Positions 11,774 through 23,138 of a DNA stretch of 64,000 nt are shown piece by piece. Every line of letters begins with the position of its first letter. The first letter of the stretch is position 1. This stretch comes from Sinotaia quadrata. Lineage: Eukaryota; Mollusca; Gastropoda; Architaenioglossa; Viviparidae. The position numbers and the translations under genes are program-made. The stretch is taken from positions 27,595,357 through 27,659,356 of the forward strand of contig CM054181.1 of NCBI GenBank assembly GCA_028829895.1. The letters run 5' to 3'. The notes under the pieces are model-generated. The model was not told the origin of the DNA, searched no databases, and worked only from the letters and a program-made list of their open reading frames with translations.

Positions 11774-13607
11774 CACGAATTGATGAATATGATGGTGGAT
11801 CTCTTTCATACTTAGTTCTCAAGTTTCGCTGAGTCCGCAGATCCGATTTTGTTTTTAAAAAACCGTGATACACAGTGTGCCTTCTCTTGAGGAGTAGCCA
11901 TTTTGTACGGGGTTCATTTCACAGTACTTTATTCATCAACAGGGTACCAGAAATACAGAAATGCAATGTTATTACAAACTTTGATAACTACTGAGTACAT
12001 AGAACAAATTTGATGAAGAAATAGCAAAAAGCAAATAGAAACATTAAATGAATACAGACAAATACGTTGATCTATTAGATCTGCAGCCGATAGAAGCACT
12101 CAGAAAATTCAAACAAATACACTGGTCTTTGAAGATAGAAACATTTAGACATGAATACACAAATATATTAGTGTGTAAGCTCTACAGGCGACAGGAACAT
12201 TAAATAAGCACAAGAAATTATACTGGTCTGCCAGAAAACTGAAACAAAAGAGACATAACAAACAGGGTGGATATAAGGGTGGGTGTACAAGCAAAACCAG
12301 ACAACCGTCTGATTCATCATCAAAGGACCGTCTGACATTAATGGTTGCCTCTGCCGTTACAATATGTGGTTGACTCCAGTGTTGGCATTTCTCACGCAAC
12401 CTACGCGTTCTCACCTCTCACCTCTAGACGACAGAAGTTTGAGATAACATAAGGCACTGTCTTTCAGTTTTAGCAAACTTGTTCCCAGCGATCAAGCGTG
12501 CCCTTAACACCAGTCCGCATCATTTCTTCCTTTGCTCTTATTGGCCCTGTGTCCAACAGTCTAATCAACGCTATTGTTATGCCTTACCATCTTAACGCGT
12601 GTTCTTGGCCTCTGACCTGATTTGCCCTCCAGCCTTGTCTAGGTCAACACTTCACAATAGACTACCGTTGACGAAATCAATGGAAGACGACTCCGCCACC
12701 CGCCCGAACGGTGTAATCGAGGCAACACTGTCTGCAGTTTAGTGAGTGAGAGGGCGCCACTAGTTTCGCCAGATTAACTTTGTTAGGAGCTTACACTCCG
12801 TGTTAAAGTGAACTTCATCAGATTAGCTCAAAGTGCAACTCGGACTGACCTTAAGTTTAATGGTTGCTAAGAGACCAAATGGAATACCGTGACAGAATTT
12901 TAACTATCTTGTTCAATGCTTATAGACATATTTATACCATATTAAGGTTAAAACTCTTGGAATAATATCTCTTGGCATTGAATGAATGTTTGTCTTTTTA
13001 TTGAAAGCGACAATTTTTACTATTATTAAATTTTAACGGAACTGTTTCCAGACTTTGACAGAAGAGAGTGTAAATGATGATGAAGGGTTACCTATTTAAT
13101 ACATTGATCTTGACTATAAACGGTAGTCAAGAAGCTATCACAAATACAAATTAGAGTAATCCGATTAAACAGGTTTCAAAGACAGAAAAGACTATATATA
13201 CACCAAACAGTATTGATTAAGCAGTTTTCAAAGAAAGCGAAGATTGTGTTCGTCTATTTATATAATTTCATTAAGATATTGTCGGACAACTTTTAAAATT
13301 CCAGTTTCATGGAATATATAGATTGATTTTTTTTTTTTAATTTCAATATCTTGCTACAATTCATTTGATTTTGTTTTGTTTTTTCCCGATTGGGTTTCCA
13401 AACACAAAGGAACGTAATCATATTATCAAATTGTGTAATAATGATTTTACACAATAAAGTTGATTTTACACAATTATAAAGTTGTAATATATCTCTCACC
13501 ATTCCTATCTGTATGGCTTGAAACAGATCAAGTGACTCAATGTCTTATTGGTGTATCATACCTTCCAAAACAATTTCCCGTAACATTACTATAAAATAAC
13601 AATACTA

Positions 13608-13610
<3 letters not shown>
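11774..13610. other. unique sequence without a recognisable gene
   Basis: AT-rich to moderately GC sequence with no tandem array and no frame longer than 89 codons. The longest frame (12145-12414, minus) has no recognisable domain. CpG content is somewhat higher at 12590-12790. Confidence 0.5.

Positions 13611-13667
<57 letters not shown>
13611..13667. repeat. (GA)n microsatellite
   Basis: A continuous GA run, then AAAAGGGGAAGGAGAGAGAGAG to about 13688. Positions 13690-13889 are unique and slightly GC-richer. A 114-codon frame (13694-14038) enters the following GT repeat and is not supported as a gene. Confidence 0.97.
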
Positions 13668-13671
<4 letters not shown>

Positions 13672-13885
13672 GGAAGGAGAGAGAGAGTCTCATTTGTTTC
13701 TGCAATTTCTTGAAAGGCTCGGCGAATCTTTCATTCCTCAAAACCAAACGCTAGGCGTCCTAAACAGACGACAATTGCAGGGAGTTGAACCACTTTCACC
13801 TTTCAAAGCAAACCCAGGGAGTCACGTGCTACTAAATGTGTCTATGGTATTGCCAGGGCTGAAAGCTCAAACTAGTGGCGCAGGC

Positions 13886-13889
<4 letters not shown>

Positions 13890-13965
<76 letters not shown>

Positions 13966-13970
13966 TGTGT
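13890..13970. repeat. (GT)n microsatellite
   Basis: About 80 bp of GT with one TT interruption near the right end. Confidence 0.98.
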
Positions 13971-14133
13971 CGCACGACTGTCTACCCGGGGAGCAAGTCC
14001 TTGTTAGCACCGCTACGCCGACACCATTCATCATGTGACAAGGCGGGGCGGGTGTTTAGAATGTGTTTTACAATAACTGGTTCAACAACAACAAAAAAAT
14101 AGTGCAACATTCTCATATGGGGATTTTATATCT

Positions 14134-14443
14134 TGTTTTTCTTGCTAGTGTTTTATAATACTCTTGTACATATATGTTGTTAGTGTTTTATAGTACTCTT
14201 TTACGTATATGTTAATTTTCTTGCTAGTGTTTTATAATACTCTTGTACATATATGTTGTTAGTGTTTTATAATACTCTTGTACATATATGTTGTTAGTGT
14301 TTTATAGTACTCTTTTACGTATATGTTAATTTTCTTGCTAGTGTTTTATAATACTCTTGTACATATATGTTGTTAGTGTTTTATAATACTCTTGTACATA
14401 TATGTTGTTAGTGTTTTATAATACTCTTGTGTATATATATGTT
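14134..14443. repeat. 35/44-bp minisatellite with higher-order structure, 8 units
   Basis: The core is TAGTGTTTTATAATACTCTT followed by GTACATATATG. Three variants are seen: A (44 bp, with an extra TTAATTTTC), B (35 bp, ATAATAC...GTACAT) and C (35 bp, ATAGTAC...TTACGT). The order is A' C A B C A B B', so blocks of two or three units have been duplicated together. Confidence 0.93.
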
Positions 14444-14754
14444 GCTTGAAGAGTGGTGGTGCTGGCGTCTTGCAATGACTCTTCTAAATACAACTGATAC
14501 TAAAACAACTGTTATTATTATACTGTGAATTAATATGTACTAGTGTGGCAAGAGATTATTGACAAAGTATAGTAATTAATGTGCGCTATCTTAGCAAGAC
14601 ATTTGGTTAATGTGACTGTTATTAATGTGTTCTGATTGTGGAAGTGGGGTATAATTTCTTATGTGTCCATTAACTGTGTTTAATAATTATGGCTAGATCG
14701 CTGAATCAACTCGAAATGTTTTGATACTTAGCCTACACTATACACATACACACC

Positions 14755-15010
14755 ATGACACACACACACACACACCATGACACACATACAAACTATCACA
14801 CAACCACAATAGCACACATACATACATTACGAACCCTCCACAACTATAACCACAATCACTATATATACATTGCACTTAGTTATATAAATGAATACATACG
14901 TCATTCACTACGTCACACTAACCAGTACAATTATTAAAGATGTTTCTGCAAATATACAAATATACATACGTCACACTAACCAGTATGTTTCTGCAATTAT
15001 ACTAATATGC
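14755..15010. repeat. imperfect CA tract and short dispersed duplication
   Basis: CA-rich sequence at 14745-14800 grades into ACATACATT. CATACGTCAYACTAACCAGT and ATGTTTCTGCAA recur at about 14896-14955 and 14967-14998. The 60-codon frame here (His/Thr-rich) is an artefact. Confidence 0.6.
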
Positions 15011-15111
15011 ATACCAAAAGCGAATATTTAACTCATTGAAACCAGTTCAATCTGTCTGAAACACCATCCAAACATGTCACAGTCCTGAGTCCGGACAGCT
15101 AGCGAACACGC

Positions 15112-15125
15112 TACAGTGCACTGTA
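15112..15125. other. 14-bp perfect palindrome TACAGTGCACTGTA
   Basis: A self-complementary 14-mer in unique sequence, followed at once by a CCCGTCCCGGCGGG stretch. It could be a dimeric factor site or chance. Confidence 0.4.
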
Positions 15126-15343
15126 TCTTGTCCCGTCCCGGCGGGATGAAGCAGCTAATTAATTCACTGTTTGCTGTGCGTGCTAAAGTTGTGCCAGAGA
15201 GCTAGCGCGGCTCCACAGCTAGCAGGCAAAACAAATGTTACACTTTTCTTCTTTTCTCTCTATCTGCTTCTTTGCTCGCACTGCCATACTTCAGGGTGGC
15301 CACACGCGTTTCGGCCCGAAGAACGGCGACACAAGTTGGCGGC

Positions 15344-15462
15344 TATATTTAAGCCAAGTTTACACGGAACATTTTATCTGGCTCAGTTTCAAAATGGCAG
15401 CCGAATTATCCGAGGTGATGCTGACGTCACATTGCATATCAGTGCCGTTCAACAACAAATAA
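15344..15462 (+). promoter_or_regulatory. promoter-like patch with a small ORF
   Basis: TATATTTAA at 15344 is followed about 40 bp downstream by CTCAGTTTC, which resembles an animal initiator, then by TCAAAATGGCAGCC with an ATG at 15394 and a purine at -3. A perfect CRE palindrome TGACGTCA lies at 15422-15429. The 22-codon frame from 15394 ends at TAA 15460-15462; a GAG/GTGATG inside it could be a weak splice donor. The surrounding 15163-15480 is CpG-richer than its neighbours. The spacing from TATA to initiator is longer than usual. Motifs of this size occur by chance. Confidence 0.25.
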
Positions 15463-15537
15463 AAGTAAAGTATCGACTATATTGGAGGGGGCAGATTTTG
15501 ATTAAAACCAGAGACGAACACACGCGCACGCACAAAC

Positions 15538-15582
15538 AGATAGATAGATAGGTAGATGGATGGATGGATGGATGGATGGATT
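15538..15582. repeat. (GATA)n-(GATG)n short compound microsatellite
   Basis: AGATAGATAGATAGG, then seven GATG units. Confidence 0.93.
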
Positions 15583-15732
15583 GCAAACAGCTTTAATCAT
15601 CAACACTGTGAAACACTCTGCTAGGTATGCTTTAAATGAGATTGCATGTTTGTGGAAGTTCTTTCCCTTTGTTTAATTTCATCAAGAGTAATGTACGCAC
15701 AACTAATTTATTGATTTAATATTTAATAGCAT

Positions 15733-15860
15733 TATAGGCCCATGGGCAAAGCAGTGAACTGGGGCCCCTACCTACTCACAGGAATAAAACATACATAGAT
15801 TAGTATGGGGCCCCTATGCCCCTGGGAAACTGCCCAATGTGCCTATGCATTAAGACGGCA
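15733..15860. mobile_element. possible interspersed repeat fragment with two GGGGCCCC palindromes
   Basis: TGGGGCCCCTA occurs at 15760 and 15806, flanked by GGCCCATGGGC and GCCCCTGGG. It is GC-rich in an AT-rich setting. Sequences of this kind are often parts of nonautonomous repeats in animal genomes, but neither end is defined here. Confidence 0.25.
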
Positions 15861-15879
15861 CTAATTTAATTAAATACAA

Positions 15880-16580
15880 TATGTTTTCAATATTTGTATA
15901 TTGCTTCTCTGATGATTAAATCAAGTATTTCTTCTAAATTTAATTATAAATTTCTTTCTATATTTTAATTAATGTATTTTTTCTAAATTTAAATAATTAG
16001 ATATTATCTATATTATTTAACTGCAGTAATGTTTGGGTTAAATATTATAGCTTTTTCTCTATATATGTAGATTTTTTCCTATATTTCAAAATAGTTTTCA
16101 CTATATCTAATTACAGTTTTCTTCTGTATTTTCATATAGCTTTTTCTCAATATTTAAATGCATATTTCAATATAATTTTTCCTTTATATTTTAATATAGT
16201 TTTTCTCTATATTTAATTACAGTCATTCCTTTATATTTATTTATATATATATAATATAATGTTTCCCTATATTGAAATGCTATTCCTTTATATTTCGATA
16301 TAGCTTTTGTCTATATTTACATACAGGTATTCATTTTATATTTCAAAGTAGTTTTCCTCTATACTTAAATACATCTATTCCGTTATATTACATTACAGTT
16401 TTTCTCTATAGTAAAATACAGTTTTTCTTTTTTTTCTTTTCTTTTTCTTTTTAATATAGTTCTTCTGTACATTAATTGTAATTTTTTCCCTTTCTACAAT
16501 TATTTCGTTCTTATTTTCATTATTTTCCTGTATTTAGATACAGACATGTCATATATCTATTAAATACACTGATTTCTTCA
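15880..16580. repeat. degenerate AT-rich tandem array (TTTTTCTCTATATTTAATACAG-like)
   Basis: A roughly 30-45 bp motif, TTTTTCTCTATATTTAA followed by ACAG or ATAG, recurs more than a dozen times with much divergence. Each unit looks like a polypyrimidine tract ending in AG. The intervening TATATATA runs are simple AT repeats. Confidence 0.6.
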
Positions 16581-16609
16581 TTGACATTTTAAATTCTGCT
16601 TTAATTGTA

Positions 16610-16940
16610 CAGCAACACTTGGTGTGTGTACATAATACTTAGCGTTTCTATTGACTGGGGCATTTTTTGGACTATTTCAATCATTGGTTGTGTACAGAGT
16701 ATTTGGCATCTCTATTGACTGGGATATCTTTTAGATTTCATTTCAATCATTGACTCTGTACGTACTTGATACCCATACTCACACGATTGAAACACACGAC
16801 TTATTTTACTCTATTTCCTGATTGGCTCAATATATAATTAATATTCAGCCTCTTTACAGACTGATATGTTTGTTCTATTTCAATCCCAGGCTCAGTCAAT
16901 ACTTAATATTTATTCTCTCTCTTTGAAACAGATTACTGTC
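16610..16940. repeat. degenerate repeat, about 70-bp period
   Basis: GTGTACATAATACTTAGC / GTGTACAGAGTATTTGGC, followed each time by TCTATTGACTGGG and a CTATTTCAATCATTG block. About four increasingly diverged units. Positions 16941-17940 are unique apart from a short CA run at 17342-17360 and a repeated GCAGGCAAAAATA (17137 and 17236); no gene is recognised. Confidence 0.6.
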
Positions 16941-17944
16941 CGTGGGGCCCACAGTATTTATATACTTATTTTCTTTTAATTAAGATATTTCAAAGGAAAA
17001 ATATTTATTCGAACTCTACTGACTCTGCCCACGTGAATTTTTTTCATTGCACATCTCTTTCTAAACAAGTTCTAACCGTCTGATAAAATCATTGAAAAGA
17101 CGTTCGGAATAATCTTGCGTTCGGAATCAGAGCAAGATGTATCGCAGGCAAAAATAGGAAACAATTCTACGTACACATGCTCGCACACATAAAATCATAT
17201 CTAATATTGTCTTTTATATAAGGGCAACACTTATCGCAGGCAAAAATAACAAGCTATCCTTGTGACATACTCTAGCAAAATCTGGACATAAATGACTCTG
17301 CAATGCTTTAAATCGTACAAATGCACACAAATACCCTCTCTCACACACACACACACACATACAAACATCACAGTCTCTGATTTTTGGGTGTCCTGATAGC
17401 GTTGTTTCTAGACTTTAGAACCGTCGCCGCTGCTTGTTTGTTGTAAAAATATTGTAATTTTGCCTTAATTATATTGACAATTACAGCGCTGGCCTCTTGG
17501 CTGTACGCTCTCGCGTGGGCACGGTGTCTGTGTCCACAGGGGGAAAAAACCTCACACTCGAGAGAGCACACACTGGCACATTATTTTTGATAAGTGTATT
17601 TCAAGAAAAAAATATGTTTATTTAAATACCTACCGAGGGAGGAGGTTTCGCTAGCAGAGATAGAATTTCTTTAGACTTGTGTTGAAACGCCTTGCCTACT
17701 CGGACGCCTTTCACACTAAGACACTGCTTATCAAAATGTTATTCTTGTATTTAAATAAGTGCTCATTATCCAGTAATTACTATACGCACAGCGCTACTGA
17801 TAGTAATGGGGTATGCTACGCCTCTGTGGCTGGGACTGCTTTCCACCTCGTGTTTGCTCAGTCCGATAGCGTGCGTGGCACTAGTGTTTGCGAGTTGGTG
17901 CTTGAGTCTGTTTGCATAGAGTGTACTGTGGGGAGCTAGTTTGG

Positions 17945-18258
17945 CTTTCTCTCATTCGCTGCCACTGGGTGGACGGTTAACTGACTCATACCTGATGTTT
18001 CCCATTCGCTGCCACTGGGGTTAATGGTTAACTGGCTGTTTTCGTTCATTGCCTCGGTGGGAGTGGGGGGGGGGTTAACTGGTTGATACTTCGGGTTTCT
18101 CATTCATTGTCTCTGGGTAGACGGTAAAACGGCTGATACTTGTTTCTTGTTCACTGTCTCTGAATGGACGGTAAACTGACGGTAAACTGGCTGATACCTC
18201 ATGTTCCTCATTCACTGTCTCTGGGTGGACAGTTAACGGCTAATACCTCGTTTCTCTC

Positions 18259-18355
<97 letters not shown>

Positions 18356-18450
18356 GGCTAGACGGTAAACTGGCTGATACTTGTTTCTTGTTCACTGTCT
18401 CTGGGAGGACGGTTAACTAGCTAATACCTCATGTTTCTCATTCACTGCCA
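17945..18450. repeat. degenerate 55-60 bp minisatellite interrupted by (CT)n
   Basis: Unit core: TCATTCACTGTCTCTGGGTG, then GACGGTTAACTGGCTGATAC and CTCATGTTTC. About eight copies. Inside one copy the TTTCTC segment has expanded into a long CT microsatellite. A G-run lies at about 18065-18075. Confidence 0.85.
18253..18352. repeat. (CT)n microsatellite nested in a minisatellite unit
   Basis: About 100 bp of CT. Minisatellite sequence continues on both sides, showing that the dinucleotide grew inside one unit. Positions 18451-19000 are unique with no gene visible. Confidence 0.97.
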
Positions 18451-19003
18451 ACAGACACTAAACTAATGATGGGCACACCAGATGTATGTTATTCATACAA
18501 TAGATGAATGAAAGAAAAAAGAGAAAAGAATGAATTAAAATAAACACATACATTACTGCATACAAGTCTTTCATATTACTGTCTAGTGTTCAATAACATG
18601 TCAACTTGACTGACCTTTCTCAGCGAAATCCATTTTACTAGTGATGTTCTGGGAGTGTTTCTTGGACAATGGTGGAATTGAGTCACATTGGGGCCGATTT
18701 TGGCATGCACAGAGACAAACCGTGCTAGTCATGTGGTCAGTCGGAGTTAGGTATCTGGCAAATTATTACAACTTAACCTACTAGGTTGTTGGTCGAGATG
18801 GTATACATTGCCAGCAATTGCCAGGGCCATCGTAAGAGAAAAGCTCACTACTCTAAACAGTCACGTGCCAAAGCTCACCACCCTAATAGTCACATAACGG
18901 GACTCACCGTCTAAAAGCTTCATAGCTGTGCCTCCAGGTGACAGAGGAGGTACTGAGTCACATCAAAGAGTTTAAAGGCGCAATGTGCTTAGAGATAAGT
19001 AAC

Positions 19004-19365
19004 ATCACGATTGACGTATTCAGCATTGCAGCAAATTAACTATTTATAGCAGGGACAATTATCCTCATAATAAACCAACCCTGAGCATTAAAATCTTTAG
19101 CCATTGAACAAGGACTAAAAAGAGTAAATTAAAAAATTAAATTAAATTTAAAAAGTCTTAGTTTAATTAATACTATGAGGGCATCGCGATTGACAAAATC
19201 AACCACTGCAGCAAATTATCTCACTATTAATGTAGGGACAATTATCCTCATAATAAACTAATACTGAGCATTTAAAATATTTGGCCAGTGAACAAAGTCT
19301 GAAAACGTAAAAAAAAAAATATTTTTAAGCCGTAGTTTATTTATTTCTATGCTGGCATCACGACC
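19004..19365. repeat. about 178-bp tandem duplication
   Basis: Copies begin at about 19004 (CATCACGATTGACG) and 19182 (CATCGCGATTGACA), with a third copy starting at about 19355. Both full copies share GCAGCAAATTA, GGGACAATTATCCTCATAAT and CTGAGCATT in order. Confidence 0.85.
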
Positions 19366-19369
19366 CATC

Positions 19370-19600
19370 AAAAGTCTTCAACCAATAAGCAAGATATATT
19401 CGAACTTAGAGTAATTTTACCTAAAGTTAAGCTGGCACTACAGTCAAAATCTTCAAACAGTAAACAATATATCAAACCTGTGAAGTAGCGTAATTTGCCT
19501 AATGTTAAGCCGGAGGCAAAGTTTTCAACCAATAAACAAAATCTCAAACTAGTGAAGTAGCGTAATTTGCCTAATGTTAAGCCGATACCAAGTCCCATCA
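19370..19600. repeat. 72-bp minisatellite, about 3 copies
   Basis: GAAGTAGCGTAATTTGCCTA occurs at 19482 and 19554, with an older copy upstream. Period 72 keeps the minus-strand frame 19368-19691 open (107 codons), as a 24-residue repeat with LTLGKLRYFT. No evidence supports a real protein. Confidence 0.85.
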
Positions 19601-19916
19601 AAATCGCCGGCCATTCAATCGAGTTTGGAAGCTGTATCGAATAGCTAAATAGAATACTGTCATAAATATCACTGTACACGCTGACATTCAATACGCTGCT
19701 ACTATTTTGGCAGCGGAGGGTGGGACATGGCGCCCCTTATCACGATCTCATCTCCAGCTGGTGCCATGAAAGGAAGTGGAGCAGAAAAAAGTGGATTTTA
19801 AGGCGCCAGAGATATTTTGTGATCGGGTCACGGTCTGTCTTTTTGCATATAGCTTTATCAGGGCTCCGGATTCCTGCATACATCTTTAATGGACTTCTTG
19901 ACGCAGCTAGTCATGT

Positions 19917-20434
19917 TTTCTAACTGAAGTGTACAGTAGTAGCTAATGTTCTCTAACTGAATGATATTGTAGCTAGTAATTTTCTCTAACTGAGAGGGTA
20001 TTGAAGCTAGTAATGTTCTCTAACTGAATGATAATGTAGCTAGTAATGTTCTCTCACTGTACGGTATTGTAGCTAGTAATGTTCTCTAACTGAACAGTAT
20101 TGTAGCTAGTAATGTTCTCTAACCGAACGGTATTGTAGCTAGTAATGTTCTCTAACTGAACAGTATTGTAGCTAGTAATGTTCTCTAACCGAACAGTATT
20201 GTAGCTAGTAATGTTCTCTAACTGAACAGTATTGTAGCTAGTAATGTTCTCTAACCGAACGGTATTGTAGCTAGTAATGTTCTCTAACCGAACGGTATTG
20301 TTGCTAGTGATGTTCTCTCACTGAACGGTATTGTAGCTAGTAATGTTCTGAATAGTATTGTAGCTAGTGATGTTCTCTCACTGTACGGTATTGTAGGTAG
20401 TAAAGTTCTCTTACTGAATAGTATTGTAGCTTGT
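19917..20434. repeat. 33-bp minisatellite, about 15-16 copies
   Basis: Unit: GTAGCTAGTAATGTTCTCTA followed by ACTGAACAGTATT. Copies differ by point changes (AACAG/AACGG, ACTG/ACCG) and one internal deletion near 20350. Positions 20435-20847 are AT-rich unique sequence. Confidence 0.96.
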
Positions 20435-20847
20435 TTAGCCTGCGAAATAAATTATTTGAATATTTTTACCAATTTATTCATTAAAACTGAAATTTAAAAC
20501 ACAGACAAGGCTACTGTAGAAGAAATTAGCGAAGGCAAGTGATGGTCACATTGACCTTTTTGTTTTAATTACTTAATTTTATTTAGATAAGTGTGTATTC
20601 ATATAAGGATAATCATTGCTTGCAATGTTCTATCATTTCACTACTCGCAGATTAATCAAAGATTTAAATGTACATTCTTTCCCTTACTTTGAATTACTTA
20701 ATCTTAATGGAAACTTCCCAACCTCGAGCGAAAGTACTTAATGAATAAAAACAAAAAATGTATCTTTAAAATAATAAATGTTAATGTAGAAGTGTGTTTT
20801 TGAAATCCTTATGTAAGTTTGAATCATAGTTTATTGAAATGCATTCC

Positions 20848-20967
20848 AAAATACTATCTTTCTTTGGTGGGGAAAGTTTTTTTTTTATAATGTTATGGTA
20901 TCACAACAAAATACTATTCTTTCTTTGGTGGGGAAAGTTTTTTTTTTTTTATAATGTTATGTATCAC
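20848..20967. repeat. 60-bp tandem duplication
   Basis: Copies start at 20848 and 20908, each with TTTCTTTGGTGGGGAAAG, a T-run of variable length and ATAATGTTATG..TATCACAAC. Positions 20968-21530 are unique; no gene is seen. Confidence 0.9.
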
Positions 20968-21531
20968 AACAAGAGACTATTTTGTTTATTATTCTAGGCA
21001 GTCGATTAATGTGCAACACAATATGTGCAATAAAACACCTTGATATTCTAATGTGAAACCGAATACATGGACATGTAAGAAAAATATTTCAGTGAATAAG
21101 GGAGACAACTAAGAACGACCTTCTCTATATATTACCTCCTTTCACATAACATCGAAGCACTTAACCTACATTTCCAAGGTCGTTGTTTCATGTGACCTTT
21201 GGATGGACAACGAGTGACGACTGTCTGAACTTCATGTGCGTACAAGAATTCAATTAACAAAACTACTCTCTACCATAATTGGTACAACGGTAACCCTCCT
21301 TTGTTTTGCCTTAACTAGCCTGACCAGAAGGGCGGCTTCACGTGCTATGGTGCCGGGGTTGTCGACCGTTAAGAGATCGTTTGTAAGTTTCTTTTTAATA
21401 CAATTATGGCTAATCTAACACGAAATTAGTCCACATCAAAAACAAAGCCGCACCTGCAATTTGGACCTTTTATTTCACTCTAATTTTTACAGAATTTTTT
21501 TTTTTACTACTATGGTATATTATGCCTACTG

Positions 21532-21631
21532 TTATTAAGGACATTTGCCAGGCACCTTTTGCGGGGACTTATTGAAGATATTTTCCAGATGCCTTCGCGG
21601 AACTTATTAAGGACATTCACCAGGCAATTTC
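21532..21631. repeat. about 37-bp degenerate minisatellite, 3 copies
   Basis: TTATTAAGGACATTYRCCAG followed by a GCACCTTTTGCGG-like segment, three times with about 75% similarity by eye. Confidence 0.65.
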
Positions 21632-21749
21632 TTAAGTTATTTAATTAAATATCCTAGATTTAGAAGGGCCAATTACAAATTATGGATCTGCTACTACCTA
21701 CAAACTTTGGACTATGAGGCACAATAAATGTCTTTTACAATCCGACAAT

Positions 21750-21910
21750 CATGTATTTAATCAGTTCTAATATATATAAATATGTGTGTGTGTATTTAAT
21801 CATTTCTACTATATATATATAATTATTTCTAATATATGATCATTTCTACTATATTCATGTATTTAATAATTTCTACTATATATGTATTCAATCATTTCTA
21901 CTATATAGTC
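21750..21910. repeat. AT-rich minisatellite (ATTTAATCATTTCTACTATA)
   Basis: About six copies of ATTTAATCATTTCTACTATA with variable ATATAT spacers and one short GTGTGTGT insertion. Confidence 0.8.
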
Positions 21911-21939
21911 AAAATTATATTGTAAGCAATTGTACCAGT

Positions 21940-22185
21940 AGGAGGAGTAGTGGAAGTAATATTAGCATTTAGCAGTAGAAAAAGGTAACAGTAGAGAACA
22001 ATAATAGCAATAGTAGTAGCAGACGTAATTAGTAGAAATTGTTGTTATAACAGTAGTAGTAGTAGTAGCATTAATAGTAACAGTTGTGCTAGAGGTAATA
22101 ATAGTACCAGTCATATTGGTAGATATAGTAGTTGCTGTCGTAGCAGTAGTATTAGTAGTGCAATAGTAGTAGACGATTTCGTAGC
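21940..22185. repeat. degenerate (TAG)n / (AGT)n trinucleotide tract
   Basis: GTAGTAGTAGTAGTAG at about 22045 within roughly 240 bp of imperfect AGTA/GTAA trinucleotides. Confidence 0.8.
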
Positions 22186-22231
22186 TGTAATTTGCGATGA
22201 CATCACTAAAATAACCATTTGCAGTGAGTTA

Positions 22232-22723
22232 AGCGGGCTGAGCTATTCAGCTCCCTTCATTCCTACTACTTATGCGATATACTGAGCTAATACAGCACTC
22301 TTCATTCCTAGTACTTATGCGATATACCTAGCTATACAACACTCTTCACTCCTAGTACTTATGCGATATACCTAGCTATACAACACTCTTCACTCCTAGT
22401 ACTTATGCGATATACCTAGCTATACAACACTCTTCACTCCTAGTACTTATGCGATATACCTAGCTATACAACACTCTTCACTCCTAGTACTTATGCGATA
22501 TACCTAGCTATACAACACTCTTCACTCCTAGTACTTATGCGATATACCTAGCTATACAACACTCTTCACTCCTAGTACTTATGCGATATACCTAGCTATA
22601 CAACACTCTTCACTCCTAGTACTTATGCGATATACCTAGCTATACAACACTCTTCACTCCTAGTACTTATGCGATATACCTAGCTATACAACACTCTTCA
22701 TTCCTAGTACTTACGCGATACTT
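22232..22723. repeat. 44-bp minisatellite, 9 near-identical plus 2 diverged copies
   Basis: Copies start every 44 bp from 22328 to 22680. The unit is CTAGCTATACAACACTCTTC, then ACTCCTAGTACTTATGCGAT and ATAC. Two diverged copies precede it. Homogeneity implies recent expansion. The last unit changes ATGCG to ACGCG, which is the form found in the next array. Confidence 0.97.
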
Positions 22724-22957
22724 GTCAGAGCAAGAGAACACTGTCATCAGTCATCAGTACTTACGCGATACTTGTCAGAGCAAGAGAACACTGTCATCAG
22801 TCATCAGTACTTACGCGATACTTGTCAGAGCAAGAGAACACTGTCATCAGTCATCAGTACTTACGCGATACTTGTCAGAGCAAGAGAACACCGTCATCAG
22901 TCATCAGTACTTACGCGATACTTGTCAGAGCAAGAGAACACTGTCATCAGTCATCTG
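22708..22957. repeat. 50-bp minisatellite, 5 copies, derived from the adjacent array
   Basis: Copies start at 22708, 22758, 22808, 22858 and 22908. Each begins TACTTACGCGATA, the end motif of the 44-bp unit, followed by CTTGTCAGAGCAAGAGAACA and CTGTCATCAGTCATCAG. All three plus-strand frames stay open (104, 64 and 72 codons), cycling through the same 50 residues; this is an artefact of a stop-free unit. Confidence 0.96.
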
Positions 22958-23005
22958 TGGCAGTAACGAGCCTTTGCGAGGGCTACTATGCATGCGTGAA
23001 CGCGT

Positions 23006-23029
23006 GTCGGGGGGGGGAGGGGGGGGGGC
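23006..23029. repeat. G-runs (possible G-quadruplex)
   Basis: Eight G, one A, then nine G in a row on the plus strand. Confidence 0.9.
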
Positions 23030-23094
23030 ATGTTGAATAGAAATATCATGACTGATGGAGAGTTCTTCGTTTGTTAATTCTCGTCTGTAGTAGG

Positions 23095-23138
23095 ATCTAT
23101 CTATCTATATCTATGTATCTATCTACTATCAATCTATC
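23095..23138. repeat. (TATC)n tract left of the LTR-like element
   Basis: Imperfect ATCTATCTATC ending exactly at the element's TG end. The tract resumes at 23854 on the other side, so the element appears inserted into the microsatellite. Confidence 0.9.

Noticed and set aside
15880..16580. A series of alternative 3' splice sites (pyrimidine tract plus ACAG)
   Set aside because: The pattern is the repeated unit of a degenerate AT-rich array, and no open exons follow.
20848..20967. Homology between the TTCTTTGGTGGGGAAAG duplication and TTCTTTGGTGGAAAAATTC in LTR-like copy 2 (near 26242)
   Set aside because: Only about 14 matching bases with no matching flanks; chance is likely.
22722..23040. 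Three overlapping plus-strand frames (104, 64, 72 codons) encoding the same peptide
   Set aside because: A stop-free 50-bp unit read in three phases; not a gene.
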